A DNA stretch of 64,000 bases from Longilinea sp035560795 (GCA_035560795.1 DATMYV010000005.1:7727-71726); one strand, 5' to 3'. Positions 17,900-26,834 are shown, counted from the stretch's first letter. Numbers and translations are program-made. The notes: a model not told the origin generated them from the letters alone.

Positions 17900-18664
17900 A
17901 TGAAAATCACGACCTGGAATGTGAACGGGTTACGAGCTGTTGTGAAAAAGGGGTTCCGCGATTGGGTAGCGAAAGACGCACCCGATGTATTGTGTTTGCA
18001 AGAAATTAAAGCACGGCCAGAGCAATTGACAGATGATCTCCGTGAAATTCCGGGGTATGCCTCTTTTTGGAATCCCGCACAAAGGCCCGGTTATAGCGGC
18101 GTTGCTTCCTTTGTTCGACTGGATAACATTGAAGTTTATTATGGATTAGGGTTGGAGGAATTTGATGCGGAAGGCCGAGTAATTCGCATGAATCTCGGCT
18201 CTGATATTGTTTTGTACAATATTTATTTCCCAAATGGTCAACGAGGCCACGACCGGGTGGAATTTAAGCTGGCATTTTATAAATCACTGCTGGAGCAATG
18301 CGCCGAATTGCACGCTTTGGGGAAAAAGATCATCATCACCGGAGATTTCAACACAGCGCATCGGGAAATTGATCTGGCAAACCCAAAATCGAATTCAAAT
18401 ACCTCAGGCTTTCTACCTGAAGAACGTGCCTGGATTGACACATATCTCGAAAATGGTTTCACTGATATTTACCGTACACTTTACCCGGATCGAGTTGAAT
18501 ATACCTGGTGGACTTTCATCACCAAGGCACGTGAACGAAATGTGGGTTGGCGGTTGGATTATTATCTGGTTTCTGATGACTTCGTCCCCCGGGTAAAGGA
18601 TGTCATTATTCAAACAGATGTGTTTGGCTCAGATCACTGCCCGGTTTCATTGTTATGGGACTGA
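17900..18664 (+). CDS. xth: Exodeoxyribonuclease III / AP endonuclease
   Basis: A 254-residue member of the exonuclease III (EEP) family, which cuts DNA at abasic sites and trims 3' blocked ends in base-excision repair. Family motifs are intact: 'TWNVNGLRA' at the start, the metal-binding glutamate in 'CLQEIKA', 'ITGDFNTAH', and the catalytic aspartate-histidine pair in 'GSDHCPV' near the C-terminus. Length is typical. It starts 58 bases from the divergent receiver gene and is followed by a separate promoter for the NarL-type regulator. An endonuclease IV-like gene lies 0.8 kb downstream, so two AP-endonuclease folds are close together. Confidence 0.95.
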   Translation: MKITTWNVNGLRAVVKKGFRDWVAKDAPDVLCLQEIKARPEQLTDDLREIPGYASFWNPAQRPGYSGVASFVRLDNIEVYYGLGLEEFDAEGRVIRMNLGSDIVLYNIYFPNGQRGHDRVEFKLAFYKSLLEQCAELHALGKKIIITGDFNTAHREIDLANPKSNSNTSGFLPEERAWIDTYLENGFTDIYRTLYPDRVEYTWWTFITKARERNVGWRLDYYLVSDDFVPRVKDVIIQTDVFGSDHCPVSLLWD

Positions 18665-18697
18665 ATATTGGCAGAAATGGCTGGCTAAGCCAATTTC

Positions 18698-18726
18698 TTG
18701 CATATCGATTTACTCTTCGATATACT
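18698..18726 (+). promoter_or_regulatory. Sigma-70-type promoter of the NarL-family regulator
   Basis: TTGCAT (18698-18703) and TATACT (18721-18726) are separated by exactly 17 bases, a good housekeeping promoter. The start codon at 18746 lies 19 bases after the -10 box, so the 5' leader is short and carries only the ribosome-binding site (TAGGAGAC). A small imperfect stem (TGGCT/AGCCA) just upstream could end exonuclease III transcripts. Confidence 0.7.
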
Positions 18727-18745
18727 CGGGTTATAGGAGACTTGG

Positions 18746-19399
18746 ATGACAAAGCAGCGAATTCTGCTCGTAGATGATCATGAGGTTGTGCGTTTAGGAC
18801 TTAAAGCATTATTAGACCGCCATTCACAATTTGAAGTTGTTGGCGAAGCGGGTAATGCCAAGGATGCAATCGAATTGGTGGGGCGAAATCACCCGGATGT
18901 TGTCCTCATGGATATCCGCTTGCCTGGCCAGTCGGGAATTGAAGCCTGTGAAGAGATCACCCATAATTATTCGGAAACGAAAGTAATCATGCTGACCTCG
19001 TATGCCGAAGATGAAATGTTATTCTCGGCTATTCGGGCTGGAGCTTCAGGGTATGTTTTAAAACAAATTGGCGGCGAGGACTTAATCCATGCGATTGAAG
19101 CAGTTGGAAGAGGCGAAGCACTGCTTGATTCGGCGGTGACTCAACGAGTTTTTCAGGAAGTGCGCCGGGCAGTTAAGGAAGAAGAAGCTTCTGCCTTTGC
19201 TAATCTCAGCACACAAGAAAGACACGTCCTTTTACTTGTTTCTGAGGGGAAAACGAATCGTGAAATTGCGAAAGCACTCTTTTTGGGCGAAGGAACAGTA
19301 CGGAATTATGTGAGCAGCATTCTCTCAAAGCTTGGTGTTTCAAATCGTGCAGAAGCAGCTGCCTATGCCGTGGAGCATAACCTGAGAGAATACCTGTAA
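18746..19399 (+). CDS. NarL/FixJ-family response regulator with LuxR-type HTH
   Basis: A 217-residue two-domain transcription regulator. The receiver domain (1-120) has 'LVDDHEVVRLG', the phosphoacceptor aspartate in 'VVLMDIRLPG', 'IMLTSYA' and 'YVLKQIGG'. The C-terminal LuxR-type helix-turn-helix (about 152-212) has 'LSTQERHVLLLVSEGKTNRE' and 'GTVRNYVSSILSKLGV'. This layout is the DevR/NarL type that usually pairs with a GAF-containing histidine kinase, none of which is in the window. It is monocistronic, with its own promoter upstream and a hairpin terminator 20 bases after the stop. Confidence 0.95.
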   Translation: MTKQRILLVDDHEVVRLGLKALLDRHSQFEVVGEAGNAKDAIELVGRNHPDVVLMDIRLPGQSGIEACEEITHNYSETKVIMLTSYAEDEMLFSAIRAGASGYVLKQIGGEDLIHAIEAVGRGEALLDSAVTQRVFQEVRRAVKEEEASAFANLSTQERHVLLLVSEGKTNREIAKALFLGEGTVRNYVSSILSKLGVSNRAEAAAYAVEHNLREYL

Positions 19400-19419
19400 C
19401 ATTAATTCATTTATTGAAG

Positions 19420-19449
19420 ATAGCCGGCAAAAAACCGGCTATTTTTTAT
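19420..19449 (+). terminator. Rho-independent terminator after the NarL-type regulator
   Basis: A perfect 8-bp stem ATAGCCGG/CCGGCTAT encloses a 7-base loop (CAAAAAA) and is followed directly by a run of six T on the plus strand. The T-run touches the stop codon of the convergent endonuclease IV-like gene. Confidence 0.9.
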
Positions 19450-20279
19450 TCAGGGTATATTTCTTTCATAAACAAAGCGTCGACTTCCATTAACGGACTT
19501 TCACAAAGGATCCGTCCAGCGCAGGACGCTTCGTTCAGTGCTTTGAAAAGGTCATGAATTCTTAGATCGGATTCTTGAATTGGCAGATGATTCTTTTCGC
19601 CCTTCAAGGTATATTCGATGCCGGATAGGTGAATATGGAGATGTTTAAGAGAATCTTCTCCTAATAAATTCGCATAGTCATTAATTATTTGCAAAAACTC
19701 TGCATATGAATTGACTGTTCCATCGCCAGCACGGGCGTGAAGATGGGCGAAATCAAGGCATGGCAAAACGCCGGCAATCTCCTTGCTAATTATTAGTGTG
19801 TCAGACAAAGAACCGAGCATGGCAGATTTTCCCATGGTTTCGGGGCGCAAAGTGACAAAGTTGCCATTGGAGCGCAACTCATCAATGCAGCCTCGTAACC
19901 GGGGGATGGCAACTTTAAGCACATTCTCGGCTGGTTCGCCGAAATAGGAACCGGGATGAAAGATAATATCAGTTGCTCCGGCAAGGTTTCCGTAATGGGC
20001 GGCATCCATTAATCGTTTACGGGATTTCGGCCATTCCTCCTCCGTGGCATTCAAGTTGATGAAATAGGGGGCGTGGACAGAAAGTGCGATGGATTTTTGT
20101 TCCGCTTCCGCCCGGATGGCTGCGCAAGTTGCCTCGGTAACCCGCACGGATTGAACCCAGCCTAATTCCAGAGCTGAGAGTTCCAAATTTGCTAACTTTT
20201 GTATTGCACCAACGCTGCCGCCAGGTTTTGGCGGCGTTGAGGTTGGCGAACCAACCGTGCCAAAGCGAAAGGCTGACAT
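19446..20279 (-). CDS. Endonuclease IV-like TIM-barrel protein (AP endonuclease family 2)
   Basis: A 277-residue TIM-barrel protein. Metal-binding positions of the endonuclease IV/xylose-isomerase-like fold are recognisable in order: 'SVHAPYFINL', 'IFHPGSY', 'LRPETMGK', 'CLDFAHLHAR', 'HIHLSG' and 'CESP'. The spacing fits the archaeal and Chloroflexota Nfo-like branch better than E. coli Nfo. It would cut DNA at abasic sites, though sugar-phosphate isomerases share the fold. It is the last gene of the minus-strand run and starts 9 bases after the DgkA-type gene. Its stop codon abuts the T-run of the convergent terminator. Confidence 0.8.
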   Translation of the reverse strand: MSAFRFGTVGSPTSTPPKPGGSVGAIQKLANLELSALELGWVQSVRVTEATCAAIRAEAEQKSIALSVHAPYFINLNATEEEWPKSRKRLMDAAHYGNLAGATDIIFHPGSYFGEPAENVLKVAIPRLRGCIDELRSNGNFVTLRPETMGKSAMLGSLSDTLIISKEIAGVLPCLDFAHLHARAGDGTVNSYAEFLQIINDYANLLGEDSLKHLHIHLSGIEYTLKGEKNHLPIQESDLRIHDLFKALNEASCAGRILCESPLMEVDALFMKEIYPE

Positions 20280-20288
20280 CTACATCTC

Positions 20289-20672
20289 CTAGAATAATTC
20301 CATCAACTTCGTGATCAGCGCCGGTCCAAAAAGAAAAAATCCGACGCCAACCGAACCAATGGCGATAAACAGGACCCCAGCAGCAGACGCATCCTTGGCG
20401 ACCTTCGCCAGGGGATGTCTTTGTGGGCTGATGAGATCAACAGCAGCCTCGATAGCTGTGTTGAAACATTCCGCCGACCAAACAGTCGCAATTGTGATTA
20501 TCAAAATTGCCCAACTAGTGGGTGAAATTCTTAGCCAAAATCCCAATGCAACAACGGATAGTGTGGCAAAAGCATGTATCCAGGCATTTTTTTGCGTGCG
20601 AAACACGTAAATGATGCCAAAAAATGCATACCGGAACGAAAGCCAACGGCTATGGAAAAATGCTCGTTGCAT
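20289..20672 (-). CDS. dgkA: DgkA-family lipid kinase (diacylglycerol/undecaprenol kinase)
   Basis: A 127-residue integral membrane kinase with three membrane helices. The signature 'ECFNTAIEAAVDL' (catalytic glutamate and the nearby Asn/Glu) and 'HPLAKVAKDASAAGVL' are intact. In Gram-positive bacteria the family phosphorylates undecaprenol, recycling the carrier lipid of wall synthesis; in E. coli it phosphorylates diacylglycerol. The neighbour order yqeY-pgpH-ybeY-dgkA follows the ybeY-dgkA arrangement widely seen in Firmicutes and related groups, which supports the assignment. It starts 3 bases after the ybeY stop. Confidence 0.93.
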   Translation of the reverse strand: MQRAFFHSRWLSFRYAFFGIIYVFRTQKNAWIHAFATLSVVALGFWLRISPTSWAILIITIATVWSAECFNTAIEAAVDLISPQRHPLAKVAKDASAAGVLFIAIGSVGVGFFLFGPALITKLMELF

Positions 20673-20675
20673 GGC

Positions 20676-21128
20676 TCACTCGGGATGGCGATTTAATCGT
20701 GTGCCTAAACCGGTAAGAATGGCCAGTTGATGTTTCCACATCTCGTGTTTTTCTGAATCCTCCGCATGATCATGCCCCAACAGATGGAGCGTTCCATGGA
20801 CGATGAGTAATTGAATTTCTGCAGCGAGTGAATGTCCAGCTTCTTCTGCCTGTGACTTTGCCTTAGGCAAGGATAGGATGATATCGCCCAAATAGGGTTC
20901 ACCAGAATCTGGATCAAATTCATCCGATGGAAAAGAAAGCACGTCAGTTGGTGCATCAATTCCCAGGAACTGGTTGTTTAATTCCTGAAGCTTGGCATTA
21001 TCGGCAATGACAATGCTAACATCGCTCTGTGCAGGCAAACCTTCAAAAATTAATGCCGCCTGTACCGTCCTCATAATTAATTCTTCAGAAACCATCGATT
21101 GAAATTCATCATTGATAATTATATTCAT
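20676..21128 (-). CDS. ybeY: Endoribonuclease YbeY
   Basis: A 150-residue zinc-dependent endoribonuclease that takes part in 16S rRNA 3'-end maturation and ribosome quality control. The three-histidine zinc motif is visible as 'HGTLHLLGHDH' near residues 112-122. Upstream, 'DVLSFPSDE' and 'LGDIILSLPKA' are family signatures. Length is normal. Its ATG overlaps the pgpH stop by 4 bases (ATGA), so translation is coupled. Confidence 0.95.
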   Translation of the reverse strand: MNIIINDEFQSMVSEELIMRTVQAALIFEGLPAQSDVSIVIADNAKLQELNNQFLGIDAPTDVLSFPSDEFDPDSGEPYLGDIILSLPKAKSQAEEAGHSLAAEIQLLIVHGTLHLLGHDHAEDSEKHEMWKHQLAILTGLGTRLNRHPE

Positions 21129-23272
21129 GCTTGTTTCTCATTCACCCCGGAGAGTGGCGAGGGTAATTCGCCCACTGGAGTGGTTTTACGGTCCAATTCT
21201 GGATATTGAATGCGGGGATGGTATTGATTCCGAAGCGAGTTGACAAAGGTTTCCGCAATCATACTTAAATCTTTGAGTGTCAGTGTGGTATCATCCAATT
21301 GACCCTCGCGTTGCGTGTAGTCAATAACCTTCTTAACCAACATCCTTAATTCGTTTTCATCCTTGGGCAATTCGGCACGAGCGCGTGCTTCACAGCTATC
21401 CGCCAACATCAGCAGGGCTGTTTCCTTTGAACGGGGTCGTGGGCCTGGATAGCGGAATATCTTATCGTCAACACTGGAGGCATCTTGTTTTGCGATTTCT
21501 AGCGCTCGGGCATATTGATAGCGGGTCAATAAAGTGCCATGATGTTCGCGCATGAAATCCTGTAGGCGCGCGGGTAAATGGTATTTTTTTGCCAGACTTA
21601 CGCCATCGGTAACATGCCGGATGATGGTCGCAGCGCTAACCGTCGGATCAAGATCGTCATGGGTGTCCAATTGGCCTTTGATTTGGTTTTCTATAAAGAA
21701 AAGGGGATTGGCTGCCTTTCCTACATCATGGTAAAGACCACCGACTCGGGTCAGCATGGCATCTGCCCCTATCTCTTCAGCAGCCTGTTCGGCCAAGTTG
21801 GACACTTGCAGGCTGTGCTGGTAGGTGCCTGGAGCGTTGTGCAGGATGAATTGAAGAAGAGGGTGGTCTGGGCGGGAAAATTCCAACAATTGAAGTGCGG
21901 TGGAAATGCCGGTCACTTGCGAAAATAGGAACTGGAAAAGTAGGGTCAAGCTTGCGGCCGCCAGGCCGGCAAAGAATGCTGCTCCGCTTAAAGTTGCCAG
22001 ACCGAGCCAATCGGTAAGAGCTTCAGGCAAGCGGTAAGCATAAATAATGGCTGTACCAGACAAGCCAATGGCAATTCCTGCCCAGAAGAAGCTTCCGATA
22101 TGGCGCCCTTTCCCAAGAATGAGGATTCCACATGAGGTAGAAATAATATAATAAAGCGTTAAATCCAGCGCATTGGGTAAGCCGTACGCTGTCAGTATGC
22201 TCAATACAACCGTAAAGACCAATCCTAATTCCAAAGAATAAAGGCTGGCGACAGTCAAGCCGAATGCAGCAAGAGGAAAGAGGTAGGGAATTACCGTTCG
22301 ATTCGGAATGACAAATTTGGCGCTGTAAAGGAATATAAGAAAGATCAGTGATATCAACAGCAGGCTGCGGATGTCATTCAAAGGAGGAAGATTGCGACGA
22401 ATAAAATAAAGTAAGAGAAAGACAGCTAAGGTAACAACTAATCCAACCGCAGCTATGACATCCTGGGTCTTGTTCTCCGAACGAATGAACCCTGAATTTT
22501 CGAGAGCTTCCCAAGCGGCGGGAGTGATGATCTGTCCTCGCCGGACGATAATTTCACCGCTGGCATAAGATTTAGAAACCACTTTTACAGAATCGCGTGC
22601 GCTTTTTCTGGCGGTGGCAGTCAGTTCTTCGCTGTAAAGGCTGTTTGCTTTTACAAAAGGAGTCACGATTGCAGTGACAATTGACGCTTGATCCTCACTC
22701 AAAGAAAAGCTGATCAATGTCGGAATGCGCCGTTGTGCCTCGCCTACCTCGTTTTCACGGATCGTATTACGCATTGTCGCTTCGAGAACGCTGATTGCTT
22801 CCTGCTGCAAGATTTGCCAACGAGATTCAGGAATTTCAAGGACTTGTTCAGCATAATTCTCAGCTAGCACCAAACCGTCGGTTGCAGTGAGATCGGATAT
22901 TTTTTGTAACAGACTGGAATGAACATCCTGGCGAACGACTTCGATGTAATTCAGGGCTGTGCGTAACGCCTCGATTTGATGCCGGGTTATGGATGAATCG
23001 GCTGTGAGGTAAACGGGTTGAACATTCCGCTCCGCTTCATCTCTCTGCTGCTCCGTGAGAATTTGACTATCATAGGTAATTTCCCGAGGGGCTTGAATGT
23101 CCCGTGGTGAAACATCTCCAGGCTCCAAAGACAGCTCTGATTGGCGAAACGCGATTGGGAAAATTAATGCACCAATTGAAAGCAATGCAATGAAAATTAA
23201 AAGCGCGATTTTGGCATAATCGCGGCTCATCCATTGCCGCCTGGCAGGTTCATGCATTACAGGTGAAATCAT
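21125..23272 (-). CDS. pgpH: PgpH-type membrane HD-domain phosphodiesterase (c-di-AMP)
   Basis: A 715-residue protein with the 7TMR-HD layout. There is one N-terminal membrane helix (about 22-42), an extracytoplasmic domain of about 220 residues, a block of about seven membrane helices (roughly 270-460) and a cytoplasmic HD domain. The HD metal site is visible in 'GTYQHSLQVSNLAE', 'GGLYHDVGK' and 'IIRHVTDG'. In Listeria the family hydrolyses cyclic di-AMP to pApA, controlling osmolyte and wall balance. Both ends overlap neighbours by 4 bases (yqeY before it, ybeY after it). Confidence 0.92.
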   Translation of the reverse strand: MISPVMHEPARRQWMSRDYAKIALLIFIALLSIGALIFPIAFRQSELSLEPGDVSPRDIQAPREITYDSQILTEQQRDEAERNVQPVYLTADSSITRHQIEALRTALNYIEVVRQDVHSSLLQKISDLTATDGLVLAENYAEQVLEIPESRWQILQQEAISVLEATMRNTIRENEVGEAQRRIPTLISFSLSEDQASIVTAIVTPFVKANSLYSEELTATARKSARDSVKVVSKSYASGEIIVRRGQIITPAAWEALENSGFIRSENKTQDVIAAVGLVVTLAVFLLLYFIRRNLPPLNDIRSLLLISLIFLIFLYSAKFVIPNRTVIPYLFPLAAFGLTVASLYSLELGLVFTVVLSILTAYGLPNALDLTLYYIISTSCGILILGKGRHIGSFFWAGIAIGLSGTAIIYAYRLPEALTDWLGLATLSGAAFFAGLAAASLTLLFQFLFSQVTGISTALQLLEFSRPDHPLLQFILHNAPGTYQHSLQVSNLAEQAAEEIGADAMLTRVGGLYHDVGKAANPLFFIENQIKGQLDTHDDLDPTVSAATIIRHVTDGVSLAKKYHLPARLQDFMREHHGTLLTRYQYARALEIAKQDASSVDDKIFRYPGPRPRSKETALLMLADSCEARARAELPKDENELRMLVKKVIDYTQREGQLDDTTLTLKDLSMIAETFVNSLRNQYHPRIQYPELDRKTTPVGELPSPLSGVNEKQA

Positions 23273-23718
23273 CCCGGGAATAACAACTTTCGGGCAATTT
23301 GGCTGATTTTGTCTCCCGCAGCCCGCCCTTGTAGTTTTGGCATGACTGCCTTCATAACCTTCCCGAGATCTGCCGGGCCGCTGGCATTTGTTTCCAAAAT
23401 GGCCTCTTTGACTAAAACTTCTATTTCATTATCAGTGAGTTGGTCTGGTAGGAACGTTTCAATTACCTTTAGTTCACCTTTCGCCTCAATTACCAAATCG
23501 TCACGCTTTGCTCTTTCTGCATCCTGTACTGCTTCATTTCGAATCTTAATCTCCTTTTGCAGGATTGCAATGATTCCCGCATCATCGAGTTTCTCGCCCT
23601 TATCGATTTCGGCCAATTTAATGGCGCTGAGTACCATGCGGATGGTTCGTTTGGTGACGACGTCATTTTCCCGCATGGCAGTATGTAAATTTGTCACCAA
23701 AGTTTCCTGCAGATTCAT
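23269..23718 (-). CDS. yqeY: GatB/YqeY domain protein
   Basis: A 149-residue stand-alone GatB/YqeY domain, the tRNA-interacting tail domain also found at the end of the amidotransferase subunit GatB. Recognisable features are 'KRTIRMVLSAIKLAEIDKG', the helical middle and the C-terminal 'GPADLGKVMKAVMPKLQGRA'. Its function as a separate protein is unclear; a role in tRNA quality control has been proposed. It is coupled to pgpH by a 4-base overlap and follows comEA by 11 bases. Confidence 0.93.
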   Translation of the reverse strand: MNLQETLVTNLHTAMRENDVVTKRTIRMVLSAIKLAEIDKGEKLDDAGIIAILQKEIKIRNEAVQDAERAKRDDLVIEAKGELKVIETFLPDQLTDNEIEVLVKEAILETNASGPADLGKVMKAVMPKLQGRAAGDKISQIARKLLFPG

Positions 23719-23729
23719 GGTCGTAATCC

Positions 23730-24281
23730 TTAATCCGTTAGTGCTATATTTGGGCGAATCTTCTCAAGCAATTCGGGACCAATTCCAGGGATGTTTAGAA
23801 GGTCCTCGAAACTCATAAAAAGCCCATTTTGAGATCGATAGGCAATAATTTGATTGGCTTTTACTTCTCCGATGCCGGGTAGCGTTTCCAATTCTTTCGC
23901 AGATGCGGTGTTAATGTTTATGATCGCAATCGTATTGCTTGGTGGAAGCTGGATGGTTTCGCTGCGGGAAGCGCCCACAGAAGGTACCCAAATCTTTGCA
24001 CCATCTTTGACCCAGCCTGCAAGGTTTATCATGGTTGTGTCGGCGTTTTCAGTGAGCCCGCCAGCAGCGTCAATCGCTGTGTCAACCCTTGAATTCGGGG
24101 GAAGGGTATAGAGACCGGGGCTATTTACCTCCCCAGACACATCGACCAACAATGGAGAAGGGCTGGGCGCCGGGATGATTTCAATCGGTTGACCAGCAGG
24201 CCGCATGACAATCAGCAGGATGACAGCTGCTGATAGCAATCCCATCATTACCCCAAAAGCTACCAATTGCCAAGATTTCAT
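23730..24281 (-). CDS. comEA: ComEA-type DNA-binding protein (SLBB + helix-hairpin-helix)
   Basis: A protein of about 183 residues with one N-terminal membrane anchor (about 8-28), a proline-rich spacer, a SLBB domain ('VDVSGEVNSPGLYTLP') and two C-terminal helix-hairpin-helix motifs ('LETLPGIGEVKANQIIAYR' and 'LLNIPGIGPELLEKI'). ComEA proteins bind incoming double-stranded DNA outside the membrane during transformation. No comEC is visible here. The frame also opens at a GTG three codons upstream. The gene has its own near-consensus promoter inside the end of the DUF1385 gene, so it can be expressed apart from the upstream genes. Confidence 0.93.
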   Translation of the reverse strand: MKSWQLVAFGVMMGLLSAAVILLIVMRPAGQPIEIIPAPSPSPLLVDVSGEVNSPGLYTLPPNSRVDTAIDAAGGLTENADTTMINLAGWVKDGAKIWVPSVGASRSETIQLPPSNTIAIININTASAKELETLPGIGEVKANQIIAYRSQNGLFMSFEDLLNIPGIGPELLEKIRPNIALTD

Positions 24282-24310
24282 AAACACCAACTCGACCCAG
24301 TTTCATACCC

Positions 24311-24338
24311 AGTATAACCGGGTAGGGGGGAGTGTCAA
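24311..24338 (-). promoter_or_regulatory. Near-consensus sigma-70 promoter of comEA
   Basis: On the minus strand TTGACA (24338-24333) and TATACT (24316-24311) are 16 bases apart, with a C-rich spacer. It ends about 30 bases before the comEA start and overlaps the stop codon of the DUF1385 gene, giving an internal promoter within the run. Confidence 0.75.
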
Positions 24339-25264
24339 GTCGCAGCAGCAGGCTCTTCAGCGGGCAAAGGCACCATTTGAACAGCTGGGTTTTCAAGTGC
24401 ATACATTGTGTTGAAAGCTGTTATGGCAACTTCCAATATATCTGATGTTGGTTCAACCGTGGTAAGTTTTTGAAGCGCAAGATTGGGTATGATCAGCCAG
24501 CGAACGATCGGGGAGTCAAGGTGATTGGCAGCCCAACGAATGTATTCATAACCCAGCATGGCAATCGGCGGCAATAAGAGTACTCGGCTTAGGAGCGTCC
24601 AATAAAACGGAAGTTTCCCGATTACAGAAAAGACGATTACCGACAGAATAACCACTGTCAGAATAAAAGATGTACCGCAGCGCGGGTGTTCAAGACTGTA
24701 TTTTGCTACGCTTTCCGGTGTCAGCGACGCACCCGCTTCGAAGGCATTGATTGTTTTATGCTCGGCACCGTGATAAGAAAAAACCCTTCGGATATCTGGC
24801 ATTTTTCCAATGGCCCAGATGTAGGCAATCACGACAATTAATCGAACGATTCCTTCGATTAAGTTTCCCCAACCCCTCGGTATTTTTAGCAAAGATTCAA
24901 GGCCCTGGCCTATTGCCGCCGGGCCAATAAAAAACAACACAACCGCCATGGCTAAGGAAATCACCAGGGTGAGAGCCAATTGCGGTCCCTCAATCTTTTC
25001 ATCTTCGCCTGATTGTTTGTTCGCCGAAAGTGTCAAAAAACGGGTTCCCAATCCCAGAGCGTCCCACAGGATCACCAGACCCCGTAGAAACGGGATTCTG
25101 GCGATTTTTGATTGATAAACCTTACTTAATTCCTCTTTTTCAATTGAAATTTCACCGGTCGGCAATCGAAATGCTGCGGCTACATATTTCGAACCGCGCA
25201 TCAAAACGCCTTCGATCAATGCCTGGCCGCCATAGGAGGGTAAACGGAGTTTCTCTGTCGCCAT
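24335..25264 (-). CDS. DUF1385 family membrane protein
   Basis: A DUF1385 protein of about 309 residues, a membrane family of unknown function common in Chloroflexota and Firmicutes. The N-terminal 'YGGQALIEGVLMRG' and the central 'SYHGAEHKTINAFEAG' are the family signatures, and four to five membrane helices surround them. The histidine-glutamate-rich central motif suggests a metal site. I prefer the ATG at 25264 over the GTG at 25279 because GGTGA lies about 10 bases before it; either start is close to the stop of the upstream M20 gene. Confidence 0.88.
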   Translation of the reverse strand: MATEKLRLPSYGGQALIEGVLMRGSKYVAAAFRLPTGEISIEKEELSKVYQSKIARIPFLRGLVILWDALGLGTRFLTLSANKQSGEDEKIEGPQLALTLVISLAMAVVLFFIGPAAIGQGLESLLKIPRGWGNLIEGIVRLIVVIAYIWAIGKMPDIRRVFSYHGAEHKTINAFEAGASLTPESVAKYSLEHPRCGTSFILTVVILSVIVFSVIGKLPFYWTLLSRVLLLPPIAMLGYEYIRWAANHLDSPIVRWLIIPNLALQKLTTVEPTSDILEVAITAFNTMYALENPAVQMVPLPAEEPAAAT

Positions 25265-25271
25265 AATATTG

Positions 25272-26648
25272 TTATTCACCGTAATTGTAGAAGAAATGGA
25301 TCAAGGCATCGATGCCGCGATACCAGGTGGGTAGGTGCAGCTTTTCGTTCGGTGCATGAATGTTATCCTCTAGCAAACCAAAACCTGTCAGGACGGATTC
25401 AATTCCAAGTGTTTCCTGCATTTCGGCAACGATAGGAATGCTGCCGCCCTCCCTTTTAAAGACCGGCCGCTTGCCCCAAACGCTTTCGATTGCATGGCTC
25501 ATTGCCTGCGAAGCCGGGTGATTGCGATCCGTGAATGAAGGAGGGCCACCAGCCATGCGGATTAATTCCCAGCGAATTGTCCCTGGAGCGTTTACTTCAA
25601 GGTATTTGAGTAATTGCTGGTAGACGGCATCCGGTTTTTGATCAGGGACCAGACGCATCGAGATTTTTGCCATTGCCCATGCAGGAATGACAGTCTTGGA
25701 ACCGTGACCGGTGAAACCGGAAAGCAGTCCGTTGATTTCCAGCGTAGGGCGCGCGCCAACCCGTTCAGCCGATGTATAGCCAGATTCACCCCACAGTTCT
25801 TTTGCACCAGTCTGTTCTTTGAAAAAAGCATCACCCAAGGGAAGCCTGGCGATATCTTCGCGTTCATCAATCGCTAATTCACGAACTGAATCATAAAAAC
25901 CCGGTAAGGTAACCCTTCCATCAGAATCATGCATGCCTGCGATTAATTCTGCCAGAGCTTGCGCTGGGTTATGTACAATGCCGCCGAACAGACCGGAATG
26001 AAGGTCGTGGGCTGGTCCATAAACCCGTAATTCAAAATAAGCCAATCCCCGAAGAGCATAGGTCAACGTCGGAAAATCCTCGGCCAGGATGCCTGAATCA
26101 GGGTTCAGAACAATATCTGCTGTTAATAATTTGGCATTATTTTTGAGAAACGGCGCCAGATTAGGCGACCCTATCTCTTCTTCGCCTTCAATAATGTATT
26201 TAATATTGACAGGCAATTCGCCGGCCGAGAGCAGAGCATCAACAGCACTGAGGGATGACATGATCTGTCCCTTCATGTCAGAAGCTCCCCGGGCGAAAAG
26301 GTTGTCTCCCCGTATGGTGGGTTCAAAGGGAGGAGTTTCCCAAAGATCAAGCGGTTCGACCGGTTGAACATCGTAATGGCCGTAGATTAGGACGGTTTTT
26401 AATCCTGGTTTACCGACCAGGAATTCACCGAATACCACCGGGTGGCCGTTTGTTGGGTAAAGTGCGACATTAGAAAAGCCCATCATTCGCAAGCGATTTG
26501 CCAACCATTCGGCCGTTTCCGTAATCGCTTTCTTATGATCGATAGAGGTTGAAATTGAGGGAATCTCCACCAGGCTTTTTAGTGATGTTAAATATGCATC
26601 CCGATTCAGATGCGCATATTCAAGTGCTTTTTGACGCAGGTCGCTCAT
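25272..26648 (-). CDS. M20-family metallodipeptidase
   Basis: A zinc metallopeptidase of the M20 family, about 458 residues. Metal ligands are visible in order: 'YGHYDVQPVEP', the bridging aspartate in 'GASDMKG', the catalytic glutamate pair in 'IEGEEEIGS', the aspartate in 'LNPDSG' and the C-terminal histidine in 'NIHAPNEKLHL'. The insertion 'GHGSKTVIPAWAMAKIS' marks the dimerisation domain. These proteins usually hydrolyse dipeptides, though some deacylate amino acids. The ATG at 26648 is preferred over an open-frame start six codons upstream. It is the first gene of the minus-strand run, divergent from the large plus-strand cluster. Confidence 0.92.
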   Translation of the reverse strand: MSDLRQKALEYAHLNRDAYLTSLKSLVEIPSISTSIDHKKAITETAEWLANRLRMMGFSNVALYPTNGHPVVFGEFLVGKPGLKTVLIYGHYDVQPVEPLDLWETPPFEPTIRGDNLFARGASDMKGQIMSSLSAVDALLSAGELPVNIKYIIEGEEEIGSPNLAPFLKNNAKLLTADIVLNPDSGILAEDFPTLTYALRGLAYFELRVYGPAHDLHSGLFGGIVHNPAQALAELIAGMHDSDGRVTLPGFYDSVRELAIDEREDIARLPLGDAFFKEQTGAKELWGESGYTSAERVGARPTLEINGLLSGFTGHGSKTVIPAWAMAKISMRLVPDQKPDAVYQQLLKYLEVNAPGTIRWELIRMAGGPPSFTDRNHPASQAMSHAIESVWGKRPVFKREGGSIPIVAEMQETLGIESVLTGFGLLEDNIHAPNEKLHLPTWYRGIDALIHFFYNYGE

Positions 26649-26768
26649 TCGGATTATTCTCCTCAAAAAGATAGGTCGAATTATATGACATTTCTTTCGA
26701 CTTTCAAGTTACTGGTTATTAAGGCCCTAATTCTCAATTCCTTTATGATAAAATATGTCTGACAAATT

Positions 26769-26834
26769 GGGTGGTCGCGTCCATTATTCCGCGGACCGGC
26801 GTCGGGTTTTTGTGCCCGTCGAAAAGCACCGCCC
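26769..26834 (+). ncRNA. Candidate structured leader RNA upstream of the SsnA/F420/molybdenum hydroxylase cluster
   Basis: In the 211-base divergent gap, arms GGGTGGT (26769-26775) and ACCGCCC (26828-26834) can form a 7-bp closing stem with one G-U pair. Inside it are GTCC/GGAC (26779-26782 with 26793-26796, extendable by CGC/GCG across a bulge) and CGTCGGG/CCCGTCG (26800-26806 with 26815-26821, one T-T mismatch). This gives a compact closed multi-stem fold. A T5 run follows 7 bases later (26842-26846), and a TAAAAT -10-like box ends at 26754, which would start the transcript just before the fold. It does not match by eye the THF, ZTP, SAM/SAH, guanidine or fluoride riboswitch consensus patterns I could recall. 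Function is unknown. Confidence 0.45.

Noticed and set aside
26769..26834. Known riboswitch (THF, ZTP, SAM/SAH, guanidine or fluoride type)
   Set aside because: Conserved core sequences of those classes are not present by eye, so the element is reported only as an unknown structured RNA.
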